Source of the DNA: Agapanthus africanus | Taxonomy: Eukaryota > Streptophyta > Magnoliopsida > Asparagales > Amaryllidaceae | Reading direction: 5' to 3' | Assembly (NCBI GenBank): GCA_030015575.1 | Contig: CM057337.1 | Span: forward strand, 293,966,044 to 294,030,043 | Length of the DNA stretch: 64,000 bases | In this document: piece after piece, positions 1-11,830 of the stretch | How the letters are laid out: every line of letters starts with the position of its first letter | Numbering within the stretch: position 1 is the first letter of the stretch | The notes under the pieces: generated by a model | What the model was told of the DNA's origin: nothing | Databases searched by the model: none | What the model saw: only the letters and a program-made list of their open reading frames with translations | Made by a program: the position numbers and the translations under genes

Positions 1-954
1 TGACCAAAAGGGACGTCTGTGAGCGAACTCAGCCTGACACCCTACTGAGCCTGTCAGTGACAATATCCGTACAGTCCGGTCCGTTCGTCTATGAGTATCG
101 CATGGCGGGCCTAGGGGGTTGGTAAAAGTCAGACCCCCAAAAGCGGTACAAGTCGTGTCGGAGTGTAGCCCAGAACACCCTGAGATACTACTGGAATACC
201 TACCAGTAAATCTCCTTGCCTCGGCCGAGGGCTTCGTGTAATGGCTCTCCTAGACACAGCACGACCTCACCCCCAATACCGGGAGAGACGAACCCCTGAA
301 GATACGCTCACTGCCTCCATGTGGCTCGGGACTGTACCCAACTAAAACCTGTTTGCACGACTCCTTTGAGCCGTGGTAGGGTAGTAATCAAAGTACAGTG
401 GGAACTCACACGAGACAAATGACGATCCCCAGGTCGATGAACTAACCTGCACACATGTCACCAGGGAACTGCCATCTGACGTCTGGTATATGACCAACTA
501 GCATGTTCCCGGCGAGTCCTGTCCGGTGTACTCATAACCCAATGAGAACCTGTATACATCTTAGGTGATCTAACTGACACCAGTGGCTTGTGAGACCGGC
601 CACCGCCCCTCGTCGGGGTCTCGACTGTATACACTAGTCTACTAATGGAGTATCGATGCCCAGTCTCGAAACTCCCACGACTAGGGACCTTTTAAGGATA
701 AGCTTATAGACCCCCAGCTCCCACTTATATGATCGCCCTCATACTGCTGGTGGTCAAGCAAGAATCCTAGGGGCTCTATCAACGTGTAATAGCGACGTGT
801 CAGATCACCTAAAACAGTACACGATGATAAAGGTAAACCAGATAGCATACTATCATCTCGAGTAAGACTGTCCTACCGGGATAGGTCCTCCCTCAATCAT
901 TACAATCACGTACCTGTGACCTAATAATTGACTCTGAGGGCACTATCTCCAACA
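1..954 (-). repeat. E1 3' LTR, partial
   Basis: Nearly identical to 7981-8934. Its boundary at 954 is followed by the internal sequence ATCTCCCACTTGCACTC, which on the minus strand is the purine-rich tract (GTGGGAGAT) expected just before a 3' LTR. The remainder lies left of the window. Confidence 0.92.
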
Positions 955-1030
955 ATCTCCCACTTGCACTCAAGGCTAATTATTGCGATGTCGCATACTC
1001 ACAGCCCGTGTGATACCGAACATCCAACTC

Positions 1031-1900
1031 CTCTACTAGTCAGTCTCACAAAGCTCGTTTGCGGAACTATTGCGTTCGAGGAATAGCCTCAGTGAGTGGA
1101 TCCGCTTAGTTGTTTCTTTCTATGTCTCTCTATATCTCAAGTTCGCGGAGAAAGCCATCTCCCGAAAAGAGCAATACCTGTCTCAGAATATGTCTGGATG
1201 TCTGATGGGACCTAGCTCATAAATGAACTCCAAATCCAAACTTCTTAGACTGTATCGTCAACTGAACTTAATCAGTATCCTGCGCGCCATGCCTCCCTCA
1301 GTATTGCCTTGGACCACCTGTCCAAAATACTGCCCCTCATCAGAAGGAAAAACTATAACTCTGACAACCTCCTTGTCGTCCATGTCACCTTGGAAGCCTG
1401 GAATGATAACTGTCTCCTGAATTAGGCTGTCGTTATCATATCCCTAGAACATCCACTTATGTTCTAAAACTGCTTCCGACTGTTTCTCCAGGATTGAATT
1501 AATATCAACTTATTGTATCTAGTGCAAGAACAACATCTGGTGTGGTACTTGACATCTCACGATTGACTCAATTGCCTGAGCAAGTGATCTGCCAATCATG
1601 CACGTCCCTCTCCCCTTTAGTCTGTAAGACACCTTTGGAGAGGGTGACTCCATTACCTGCAGGTACACTACCGTGCCAGGAGTCGTCCATCCTAAATACT
1701 CTTAGAATGCTGTCAAGTACCCTGATTGGGAAACCACCCAAATCTAGATCTAAAACTATAGATCCAGTAACCAGTATGTCAGATATAAAATCCATTTGCT
1801 TTGTGGAGAAACCACTGTGTGACGACCAAAGTATAACCGATTGTAGTATAGGAGTTTCTTTTCCTATTCTGTGTATGTCATCCAGATACCAGGACATCAC
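1031..1900 (-). pseudogene. E1 copia RT/RNase H remnant
   Basis: Minus-strand reading frames here keep recognisable Ty1/copia landmarks. At 1877-1888 there is YLDD (family consensus YVDD), followed by DIHRIGKETPILQSV, resembling the usual residues after the RT active site. Next come a weak match to the segment joining RT to RNase H (1568-1860) and, near 1085-1108, the RNase H C-terminal ADPLTEAI. Frameshifts and stops break the frame repeatedly. Gag, protease and integrase are not recognisable by eye. The order RT then RNase H next to the 3' LTR fits copia. What I see is the motif set; superfamily membership is established knowledge; loss of function is inferred from the breaks. Confidence 0.75.
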
Positions 1901-3561
1901 ACCCTACTACCTTCTCAACAGATCCATCCCCTATTCTGATGAAGTCAAACCCATGACTGTCACGTCAGAAATAGATGATCTATCTCCGCTACATCTGCTT
2001 TAGTCTATAAATAGACATAAGCTACCTGTCCACCAATGCTTCCGCTGCTCCCACTGACTACGACAACCCTCTGGCAGAGTCATATAGACGTACACTTCTA
2101 AAACTGGTTTAGAACGACGCTATACTCATCCTCCCGCAGGGTCTCGTAACCTGGAACAACAGCAATGGCAATTGTGGGTAAACAAGAACTTCCCTGTCAC
2201 CGTCCTTGAGGCTACCGTAGTGCCTCTCGGGTGCCTGAAGTTACCCACCTTATCTGCGGAGTGGCCAATGGAATGTCAATCCAGATTGAATCTTTAGGTT
2301 CCTTATCAAATCTTCAGTAATCGTTTGTGGTTCTGGAATCACTTCCAGTTCTACCATACTCCCACTACTGTTTTCTGAAAAAATCCATTTTTAATAAAAC
2401 TGTGGCGAGTTTAGAACAATATTGCTATTGTTCATCCAGATGGTAGAAAATCAACCCGCGTCATAGCCTGGGTCAACCCACAAACAGCCATTACAGAAAC
2501 GTGCCTTGAGTTGTCCAGTGTCTGGTTTTAAGCATAAGCCGGACAACTCCCCGTACCTTAACATCGTTAAGATATGAACTGTTCTATATCCCATATAGGA
2601 CCAGAGGCACAGATTTAATTGAACCAGATTCAAATCATGCAACTGTCTCCAGTGCATGTCAACTAAATGGAAGGAGGCCGATCAGCGTTACTCAACTTAG
2701 GAATACTTCTAATCATGAGTAACCTGAAAGAGAAGCAAGATCTCTTTGTCATTACTATCAACTGAACACCATACACAAGTATCTACATCTTCAATCTCTT
2801 TGAAGAATCCCGATACTTGCTATACCTGGTTCTCTACTCTATTCAAATACCTATAACTTCTCCAAATTCGGACCCTGTGTTTCCACGAAACACCTGTCTA
2901 AAAACTAGAGAAGTCATAAGTAAACCGAATATAGTATGAGGACCACCCCTCTGTCCTGATGGACCCTGGACAACATACAATACTCTGTATAAGTCCCTTG
3001 AGTCTGATAACTCATTCACTGTGTGTCGTAGGTTGAAAACTGTACTTATGGTTAAGAAGAATTACACTGCTGTTCAATGCTCCTTACCTAACCATCCACT
3101 GATATAGGTAAATGTTGTAGAAATAATTTCAAAAAGGTATATCTCACTCTATGAAAATAGACGTACAGATATATCAATTTGAAATTGGTGCATAACAGCG
3201 GATATTCAAAACCAAATATTTGCCACCCGGCAAACAGCCCAGGTGATTTCCTCAAATATCACCGATTACAACGAATCCCGATATAATGAGGATAATCACC
3301 TAATTCCCAATAACTTACTCCCACTCATCATCTGTAAAACCATACAGATGTGAGAATCGTACCTGGTAAATACATACCCTGGAGTAAGTATCTAATCGGG
3401 AAATCAGTTTTCCTTTAACATTACACAGTGAAACTGAAACATTGAAATGTTCCGATGGGGTATTCTGGTATTCCTAGTAATGCCACTTCCAGATTCACGA
3501 CTGTAACCGTATAGTTCTTTGCCACCTCTCCAAATCCCTTCATATGTCTTTAGTCTTTACC

Positions 3562-4370
3562 TTCTGCACACCCTTTTAGGCCAAATGGTTTTCTTCCTTC
3601 CCTACCGTTCGGCACCAGCCTATGGTTTGGAAGAAGACTATCCAATAAGCATAATGGGTGTACTGTCCCAATCCTAGGAACACTCGCAATGAGAGAGGGT
3701 GAAGATAAAAGACAACCGAATAAACCTTATTCCTATTTCTCCTGAACCAGAATCCATCCCCGAACTGGAACAAGTTCCTTTCGAGTTCGTATATAACCAT
3801 ACGATGGAGTATCCAATAAACTGTGGATCTTCGTAGTGATACGGAGTGTCCTGGAGAAATGCAAAGGTGATTTTAGGATTGGCGAAGGAATACTTGGTTT
3901 GGTCGTGAATATCTGTTGCAATTTACTTTGCCCTCTTACTAATCCCTTGCTTTGTCTGAACTTAATACCTTCTGCACACCATCGTTATGCTAATTGGTTT
4001 TCTTCATTCCCTACCGGTCGGCACCAGCCTAAGGTTTGGAAGAAGACAATCCAATTTGCATAATAGGTGTACTACCCCTAAACCAAGGAGTACTCGTAAC
4101 CTGAGAGAGGGTAAAAGGAAAAGACAACTGAATAATCCTATCCATTTTCTCCAGAACCGGAAACCATCCTCGAATAAATCCCTTCGAGTTCGTATCTAAC
4201 CATACGATGGTTTTGTCCAATGGAAGTGGACGTTCGTAGTAAAACGGGGTGTCTTGGAGAAAAGGGTAAAAGTAGGAGTGGCAATGAGGTTCGCAACTCT
4301 GACAATCCAAAAGCCAGTGTTAAGAAGGTTCGGTCAACTTGGTCACTGAGTCAAAGTCTTAGGGTCGGGT
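3562..4370 (-). repeat. ~405-bp tandem duplication in E1
   Basis: Two imperfect copies start with CCTTCTGCACACC at about 3562 and 3967. Both contain the landmarks TTGGAAGAAGAC, CGAGTTCGTAT and CCATACGATGG in the same order. Equivalent pairs occur in E2 (about 13379 and 13787) and, inverted, in E3 (about 29560-30330), so the duplication predates the three insertions. Confidence 0.75.
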
Positions 4371-4684
4371 CAATGGTCGCTGCCAAAGAGAGAGAGAAAA
4401 GAAACACTCATCGTGCACTCTAACCTAGATCAGAATGGTTACCAATTTATCTAATCTGGAAACCTCCCACTGTACCTCAAATTCTCCTCCAAACCTGAAA
4501 GAAGAATTAGTCGGGGTTACCTGAGGAGTATACTAACTCATCAGTGGGAATCGGGATCCAACTATCATTGCATGATAACGTGACGGAATCCGCTCACGCT
4601 ATCACACTCCAGAAGGTATGCGCATATCTGGCAAGTTTCAGTTCTTTTGAAACTCCCGATGTGATTTCTGCCCCATGCTCTTAT

Positions 4685-4882
4685 GACCTTGACTTTGGCC
4701 AACATATCATAAGTCACATGTCAAGTTCTACCCGTCATTCTCCAGGTTAATTTGAATCCACCCGTACATACCCTTGACTTTGGCCAAAATGGCAGTACGA
4801 CTGTCCCAAACCAACGCATCTATCTATGCTGCATATGAATACCCCAATAGCTACCAATCACTGTGCCTTGACTTTGGCCAAC
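4685..4882 (-). repeat. Three spaced CTTGAC-TTTGGC-CAA motifs in E1
   Basis: CTTGACTTTGGCCAA occurs at about 4687, 4773 and 4867, spaced roughly 86 and 94 bp, within otherwise unrelated flanks. E2 and E3 have motifs at the same three positions but with a different core (ACAGT in E2; GAAGGC, GAAGGA or GAAGA in E3). TTGAC is also the core of plant W-box sites, although this element's sense strand carries the complement. Confidence 0.8.
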
Positions 4883-5019
4883 ATACACAGCTTGAATACT
4901 ATTGACCGCCCATATGAAACGACGGAGGGCTACGAATGGTTTCTGGCGAAAACCTTTAACGTAAAGAACTTGATATCGTTGAAGGAACGGATAGCTTTTT
5001 AGAAATATAGTGACGAAAA

Positions 5020-5260
5020 CCGTTGCTAAAGAGGTCACTCCCGGTGAAGGGATCTCGGCTCTTTCCCCGTAGAATGGGGTGCAGGATATTCCAAATGAAT
5101 ACCACGGCGCAAAGCAAAAGTAATCGGCTATAATGAAGTTAATGCCCTGACGCAAACTTTTGTCCAAGGGGTCACTCCCGGTGAAGGGATCTCGGCCCTT
5201 GCCTCGTCGACTGAGGAGCAGGATATTCCAACTGAATACCACGATGCAAAACAAAAGTGA
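5020..5260 (-). repeat. 137-bp tandem duplication in E1 leader
   Basis: GTCACTCCCGGTGAAGGGAT begins at 5034 and again at 5171. Each copy is followed by AGGATATTCCAA and a CAAAGCAAAAGT-like tail. The pair is conserved in E2 (14850-15080) and E3 (28620-28870), suggesting either an old duplication or retained structure. Confidence 0.8.
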
Positions 5261-6388
5261 ACGTCCTTGCAATAACAGCTTTTTGAAAAGTGTTCCAACA
5301 ACATCAGATTAGGTTTGTTTTTAACTTGCATTGATCCGAATCAATGCAGTCCCATCAATTGATCACACCAAAAAGAACGAAAATATACTGATGTACGTAT
5401 ATGCCATCCGCATTCGCCACTGGGTCCCGTCATTACCCGTTAGGTTAGCTTACTAACGACAGAGCGGGGACTGGACTAGCGCGGATGCAAAACATATACG
5501 ACATCTACTAATATATATACCAATATATAGTATTTCGCTCAAGGCGTGAATAAAATGCAACATCACAGAAAAGTACAGCATCACAGAAACAATACAGATA
5601 TCTGGGATCCCCGGGTTTCACAGAGCCGCTGAAACCCGACGTTCCCCTGGTCGTGTGGATAGCCTGTGCAATGAAATCCTAGACCCCTACGGGCGCGGCA
5701 AGTCACCCGCCAAAACCTGAAGCGAGGCAGCCCCCTTCAGCTCCGTGAATGGACCACCCAGCACTTCACGGAATCCGGTAACTTGGGCACCCCTCCTGGG
5801 TCAACCTGTACCCCCTACGAGTGCGGCGAATAGCCCGCCAATCCCAGAGTGAAGCCCCCTCCGTCTTAATGCCCTGAGATGCGGGCTTGTTGCCCTCTAG
5901 AACCCGGCCATCCGTGCACCCCACCGCGGGGTAATCCTAGTACAGAATGTAAAATATACATACACCGGGTACATCGACCGCAACCAGGTCGTGCCCCAAA
6001 AGAATAATACAAACAGGCAGTGACGGCAGTCCACATGTCGGACGCTCGCCCCGCAATATCAAATGTACATAATACAACAGCACTGTACTAGCATTGCATC
6101 CAGGCTATCCCCCACGACCGATCCGCAACATCACAGCATAAACATAGAACATCAACGTGAAGGTCATGTTCGCAAATCCGTCTAACCGGGCTATAGCAGT
6201 TAGACCGGATTTACCGATCAAGTGACATTCACGGTCGCAGATATAATGTAAATACTGTGAAAAATGTGTTTAAAATTTTCCGATTGATCAAACTTAACAA
6301 GTGGGCCCCCAAACCAATACTGCAGCACTCACAGAAAAACTGGGCCCAATTTTAATATTCCAAAACCCATATTTTAAGCCCAGAAGGC

Positions 6389-6507
6389 CTCTGTAAAAAA
6401 ATGGTGAAGTGATCTCCACAGTGCGCGGCGGAAGGGCGGCGGGAAGGTGGTTTTCGCGGCGGTTCCGCGCTCCCACTGTGGAGTTACTTCGTCGAATTTT
6501 TACAGAG
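6389..6507 (-). other. E1 leader hairpin
   Basis: The outer arms CTCTGTAAAAA (6389-6399) and TTTTTACAGAG (6497-6507) are perfect complements. Inner arms include CTCCACAGTG with CACTGTGGAG and a GC-rich GCGCGG...CCGCGC core. The hairpin lies about 163 nt from the primer site. Hairpins of the same size and place occur in E2 and E3 with different inner sequence. Candidate genomic-RNA packaging or dimerisation structure (inference). Confidence 0.65.
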
Positions 6508-6669
6508 CTCTTAGATTTTCCAGTACATCAATATTTTACAACCTGAAAAAATTTTCGACACAAAAAATTTCCAACAGAAAACTGATGTGGGCAAATACGG
6601 GTTTTTGGACATTTCGATCGATCGGAACTGAAAAACACATTACACAAAGCTAGACTAAGTTAATGGCGA

Positions 6670-6682
6670 GGCTCTGATACCA
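6670..6682 (-). other. E1 primer binding site (tRNA-iMet)
   Basis: The minus strand reads TGGTATCAGAGCC, complementary to the 3' end of initiator methionine tRNA, one base from the LTR end at 6684. This is the standard copia primer site. Confidence 0.93.
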
Positions 6683-6683
6683 C

Positions 6684-8934
6684 TGTAAGTGCACGGCGGC
6701 GCCCCGGCCGTCAAACCGACGGCCAGAAGCGGAAGCGGTGATAAACTTAAATTTTGCGGACTTAGCAAACCGGCACCACCGCGCACTAAACACCCGGATC
6801 GTAACCATTAACAAGTCTAAGCTAACAAGAAGATAGGTTAGAGATATACCGACGATCCAAGTCCTCCGGTCTTCTCGTCCTCGTCCCGATCTCCTGCGGA
6901 ATGTCCCGTCTCCTCCTCGTCGCCGGAAGTGCACCACATCGCCTACTTTGTTTACGGGCTCCCACCTCAATGCCGAGGCAACTCGGGCACGAAGCCGGCT
7001 ACTCGACGTGCCCAAGATTTGCTATAGAATATCTAGAGAAGAAGTCTCATTTGGGGTTGTGGAATTGCCATTTGTGGAGAGATTGATATGAGCTTGTGGA
7101 GATGAAACATGTGGGATTTTACAAAGCTAGAATGATAAAAATCCCACCCCAAGAATTTTTGGACAGCCCCTTCCCTCAATGAGGCCGGCCATGTATATGG
7201 TGGTGGAGAGAGTGAAAGAGTGAGAGAGTATCAAAAAGATGGGAGCCATTCTCATATCATGCAAGAGAGAGAAAGGAAAAAACTCATCATGAAAAGAAAT
7301 GATCATCAAAACAAACCCACACTCCACACACTAATCATCAACAACCATGATGCTTACAAAGTCAATCCATCATGAAGTATGAAGTCAAGCAAGTCAATGG
7401 ATGGTGCTATAATCATGATATGATAATATGCAAGGACCCCCTCCACAAAAGTCTATTTGCAACAATGCAAATAAACCCTCCTCCACCAATCTTCGGCCAA
7501 TGAACGGAACAATGGAAATCGGCCGAAACGGAAAGCAAACTGGCAACTCCAGAAAACTGGTCCCGTAATAAATTACAGGAAAAACCCCGATACTGTACAT
7601 ACACACCTGCATCTGTATTTCGACCGAAATACAAATGCAATGAGACAAAATCTACACTGTACTATACTAGAATCCGGCTTATACTAAAACCGGCTAATAA
7701 TATCTGTTCGATCCTGATCCGTGCAATACCGCACGTATCTGATCGAACCCTGCCATATAACCATACGGCCTATAGTACAGACTGTCCGATCCTGATCCGT
7801 GCAATACCGCACGTATCTGATCGGACCTTGCCATATCTCCATACGGCCTCTACAACCTTTCGCCCGAAAGCTGAGTAACTGAAATGCGGGGGACTCTAAA
7901 GACTCGTCAACACCTTGGTTGTGGATTTAACCACTAGCACGTTAGAGGTATAAGCCAATACATAACGGGCTACCAGGTATTGACCAAAAGGGACGTCTGT
8001 GAGCGAACTCAGCCTGACACCCTACTGAGCCAGTCAGTGACAATATACGTACAGTCCGGTCCGTTCGTCTATGAGTATCGCATGGCGGGCCTAGGGGGTT
8101 GGTAAATGTCAGACCCCCAAAAGCGGTACAAGTCGTGTCGGAGTGTAGCCCAGAACACCCTGAGATACTACTGGAATACCTACCAGTAAATCTCCTTGCC
8201 TCGGCAGAGGGCTTCGTGTAATGGCTCTCCTAGACACAGCACGACCTCACCCCCAATACCGGGAGAGACGAACCCCTGAAGATACGCTCACTGCCTCCAT
8301 GTGGCTCGGGACTGTACCCAACTAAAACCTGTTTGCACGACTCCTTTGAGCCGTGGTAGGGGAGTAATCAAAGTACAGTGGGAACTCACACGAGACAAAT
8401 GACGATCCCCAGGTCGATGAACTAACCTGCACACATGTCACCAGGGAACTGCCATCTGACGTCTGGTATATGACCAACTAGCATGTTCCCGGCGAGTCCT
8501 TTCCGGTGTACTCATAACCCAATGAGCACCTGTATACATCTTAGGTGATCTAACTGACACCAGTGGCTTGTGAGACCGGCCACCGCCCCTCGTCGGGGTC
8601 TCGACTGTATACACTAGTCTACTAATGGAGTATCGATGCCCAGTCTCGAAACTCCCACGACTAGGGACCTTTTAAGGATAAGCTTATAGACCCCCAGCTC
8701 CCACTTATATGATCGCCCTCATACTGCTGGTGGTCAAGCAAGAATCCTAGGGGCTCTATCAACGTGTAATAGCGACGTGTCAGGTCACCTAAAACAGTAC
8801 ACGATGATAAAGGTAAACCAGATAGCATACTATCATCTCGAGTAAGACTGTCCTACCGGGATTGGTCCTCCCTCAATCATTACAATCACGTACCTGTGAC
8901 CTAATAATTGACTCTGAGGGCACTATCTCCAACA
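6684..8934 (-). repeat. E1 5' LTR (2251 bp)
   Basis: Bounded by TGTTGGAG...CTTACA on the minus strand. It differs from the E2 and E3 LTRs by an extra 78-bp tandem copy of a palindromic segment (7706-7826). It ends at 8934 against GCAAC, the likely first copy of its target duplication, whose partner is outside the window. Confidence 0.9.
7706..7826 (-). repeat. Duplicated LTR palindrome with paired base change
   Basis: Two copies at a 78-bp period. The arms are GTTCGATC (7706-7713) with GATCGAAC (7741-7748), and GTCCGATC (7784-7791) with GATCGGAC (7819-7826). Both enclose GTGC/GCAC inner arms. The second copy changes both arms at the paired position (T:A to C:G), keeping the helix. Confidence 0.8.
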
Positions 8935-10762
8935 GCAACTCGGGCGCGAAGTTGGCTAGCCGACGCGTCCAAGGGTACTGTAGGTTGTAGTGTAGAACCT
9001 TTGTCTCATTGGGGTTTATGTAGTTGCCTTTGGTGATGGAGGAATGAAGAACTTTGGAGAGGGATTTTCTTTGTTGCATGAATGGAATAATGAGATAGCA
9101 AGATGAGAAAAACAATAATCTCCCTCTCCCACTCTAGTGGCCGGCCTCCCATATGAATGGTGGAGGAGAGAAAAGAAAAAGCAGAAGGGAGGTGAGTGTA
9201 GTAGAATGAAAATGGGTGACTATAAACATAAAGCAAGTCTCACTTCAAAGATGCAAATCAATCCCATCCAAATCCTTTCTCATTAATGCAAAACCATGAT
9301 GAAGAAAGGAATGGAATTTAATGATGATGAAGCCACACAATTACAAGGGACCCCCTCCATAAATACTAATTTGCACAATTGCAAATTAGCCCCTCCATCG
9401 GAAGGTCCGGCCGCGAAAGAACAAAGGAAAACCGGCCGGAACGGAATGCAAACTGGCAACTTCAGAAAACTGATCCCGTAATAAATTACAGGAAAACCCT
9501 ACTACTACATATACATGCCCGCATTTGTATTCCCACTGAACACAAATGCAAAGAGACAAAATCTACACTATCTAATACTAGGATCCGGCTTAAGCCAAAG
9601 CCGGCTAGTAAAATCCGTCCGATCACGATCCGTGCAATACCGCACGTATCTGATCGAACCCTGCCATATCTCCATACGGCCTCTGCAGCATTTCATCCGA
9701 AACTTGAGTAACTGAGTGTGGTGGTCTCTAAAGACTCGTCAATACTATGGCTGTGGATTTAACCACAAGCACGTCTGAGGTATTAGCCATACGTGACGGG
9801 CTACCAGGTATTGACCAAAAGGGACGTCGATGAGCGAACTCATCCTGACACCCTACTGAGCCCGTCAGTGACAATATCCGTACAGTCCGGTCCGTTCGTC
9901 TATGAGTATCGCATGGCGGGCCTAGGGGGTTGGTAAAAGTCAGACCCCCAAAAGCGGTACAAGTCGTGTCGGAGTGTAGCCCAGAACACCCTGAGATACT
10001 ACTGGAATACATACCAGTAAATCTCCTGCCTCGGCCGAGGGCTTTGTTTAATGGCTCTCCTAGACACAGCGCGACCTTACCCCCAATACCGAGAGAGACG
10101 AACCCCTGCAGATCCGCTCACTGCCTCCATGTGGCTCGGGACTGCACCCAACTAAAACCTGTTTGCACGACTCTTTTGAGCCGTGGTAGGGTAGTAATCA
10201 AAGCACAGTGGGAACTCACACGAGACAAATGACGATCTCAGGTCGATGAACTAACCTGTACACATGTCACCAGGGAACTGCCATCTGACATCTGGAATAA
10301 TCCCAACTAGCAGGTTCCCGGCGAGTCCTGTCCGGTGTACTCATAACCTAATGAGCACCTGTATACATCTTAGGTGAACCAACTGACACCAGTAGCTTGT
10401 GAGACCGGCCACCGCCCCTCGTCGGGGGCTCGACTGTATACACTAGTCTACTAACAGAGTATCGATGCCCTGTCTCGAAACTCCCATGACCAGGGACCTT
10501 TTAAGGATGTGCTTATAGACCCCAGCTCCCACGTATATGATCGCCCTCATACTGCTGGTAGTCAAGCAAGAATCCTAGGGGCTTTATCAACGTGTAATAA
10601 CGACTCGTAAGGTCACCTAAAGCAGTACACGATGATAAAGAAAAACCATATAGCATACTATCATCTTGAGTAAGACTGTCCTACCGGGATATGTCCTCCC
10701 TCAATCATTGCAATCACTTGCCTGTGATCCAATAATTGACTCTGAGGGCACTATCTCCAACA
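8935..10762 (-). repeat. E2 3' LTR, split by E1
   Basis: Begins in mid-LTR at GCAACTCGGG, corresponding to 16765 in the intact 5' LTR, and ends at the standard LTR edge (…TATCTCCAACA) followed by the purine tract of the internal region. Confidence 0.9.
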
Positions 10763-10853
10763 ATCTCCCACTTGCACTCAAGGCTAATTTTTGCGATGTC
10801 GCATTCTCACAGCCCGTGTGATACTGAACACCCAACTCCTCTACTAGACAGTC

Positions 10854-11830
10854 TCACAAAGCTCGTTTGCGAAACAATTGCGTTCGAGGAATAGCCTCAG
10901 TGAGAGGATCCGCTCTGATGTTTCTTTCTATGTCTCTCTTTATCTCAAGTTCGCGGAGAAAGCCATCTCCCAAAATGAGCAATACCTTTCTTAGAATGTG
11001 TCTAGATATCTGATGGGACCTAGCTAATAAATGAACTCCAAATCCAAACTTCTCAGACTGTATGGTCAACTGAACTTAATCAGTATCCTGCGCCATGACT
11101 TCCCTCAGTATCCACCTGGACCATCTGTACAAAATACTGCCCCTCGTCAAAGGGAAAACTACAACTCTGACAACCTCTCTGTCATCCAGGTCACCTTGGA
11201 AGCCTGGAATGATAAACGTCTCCCAAAAGAGGCTGCCGTTATCATATCCCTAGAACATTCACTTATGTTCTAAAACTGCTTTCGAATGTTTCTCCAGGAT
11301 TGGATTAATATCAACTTATTGCATCTCCTGCAAAAACAACATCTGGTGTGGTACTTGACATCTCATGATTGACTCAATTGCCTAAGCAAGTAAGTGATCT
11401 GCCAATCATGCACATCCCTCTCCCCTTTAGTCTGTAAGACACCTTTAGAGAGGGTTACTCCATCACCTGCAGGTACACTACCATGCCAGGAGTCGTCCAT
11501 TCTAAATACTCTTAGAATGTTGTCTAAGTACCCTGATTGGGAAACCACCCAAATCTAGATCTAAAACCATAGATCTAGTAACCAGAATGAACGATATAAG
11601 ATCCAATTCCTATGTGGAGAAACTACTGTGTGACAACCAAAGTATAACCGATCGTAGTATAGGAATATCACTTCCTACTCTGTGTATGTCATCCAAATAC
11701 CAGGACATCACACCCTACTACCTTCTTAACAGATCAATCCCCTTATTCTGATGAAGTCAAACCTATGACTATCACATCAGAAATAGATGATCTATCTCCG
11801 CTATATCTGCTTTAGTATATAAATAGACAT
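10854..11830 (-). pseudogene. E2 copia RT/RNase H remnant
   Basis: The minus strand shows MSWYLDDIHRVG around 11688-11708 (RT active-site box, D-D retained), a stop shortly after in the same frame, and farther on an RNase H-like tail with IRADPLTEAIPRTQ near 10890-10925. Compared with E1, the frame is broken at other places, yet the order of landmarks is identical. Domains upstream of RT are not recognisable. Pseudogene status follows from the stops and shifts I see; the copia assignment relies on known family motifs. Confidence 0.72.

Larger units (their letters stand above)
1901..6669 (-). other. E1 internal region without recognisable coding
   Basis: No reading frame over about 150 codons and no gag, protease or integrase motif that I can recognise. 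The stretch holds a ~405-bp imperfect tandem duplication (about 3562-4370), three spaced TTGAC motifs (4685-4882), a 137-bp tandem duplication (5020-5260) and a 119-nt leader hairpin (6389-6507). The same order of noncoding landmarks recurs in E2 and E3, so the family was probably already protein-less when it spread. Confidence 0.6.
1..8934 (-). mobile_element. Ty1/copia LTR retrotransposon E1 (3' LTR cut by window edge)
   Basis: Read on the minus strand, the element runs 5' LTR (6684-8934), tRNA-iMet primer site, internal region (955-6683), then 3' LTR (1-954, continuing beyond the window). LTR ends are TGTTGGAGATAG and CTTACA. The two LTRs align at an exact offset of 7980 with 9 mismatches over 954 bp (about 0.9%), which indicates recent insertion. 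The superfamily call comes from a YLDD reverse-transcriptase box and a downstream ADPLTEAI RNase H tail. No ORF longer than about 150 codons survives, so the element cannot make its own proteins and was presumably mobilised in trans. It lies inside the 3' LTR of E2: position 8935 resumes mid-LTR, matching 16765 in E2's other LTR. Confidence 0.9.

Noticed and set aside
9728-10232. 94- and 100-codon ORFs in copia LTRs (also near 17759 and 33640)
   Set aside because: They recur because the LTRs recur; overlapping frames on both strands and no domain, so chance ORFs in LTR sequence.
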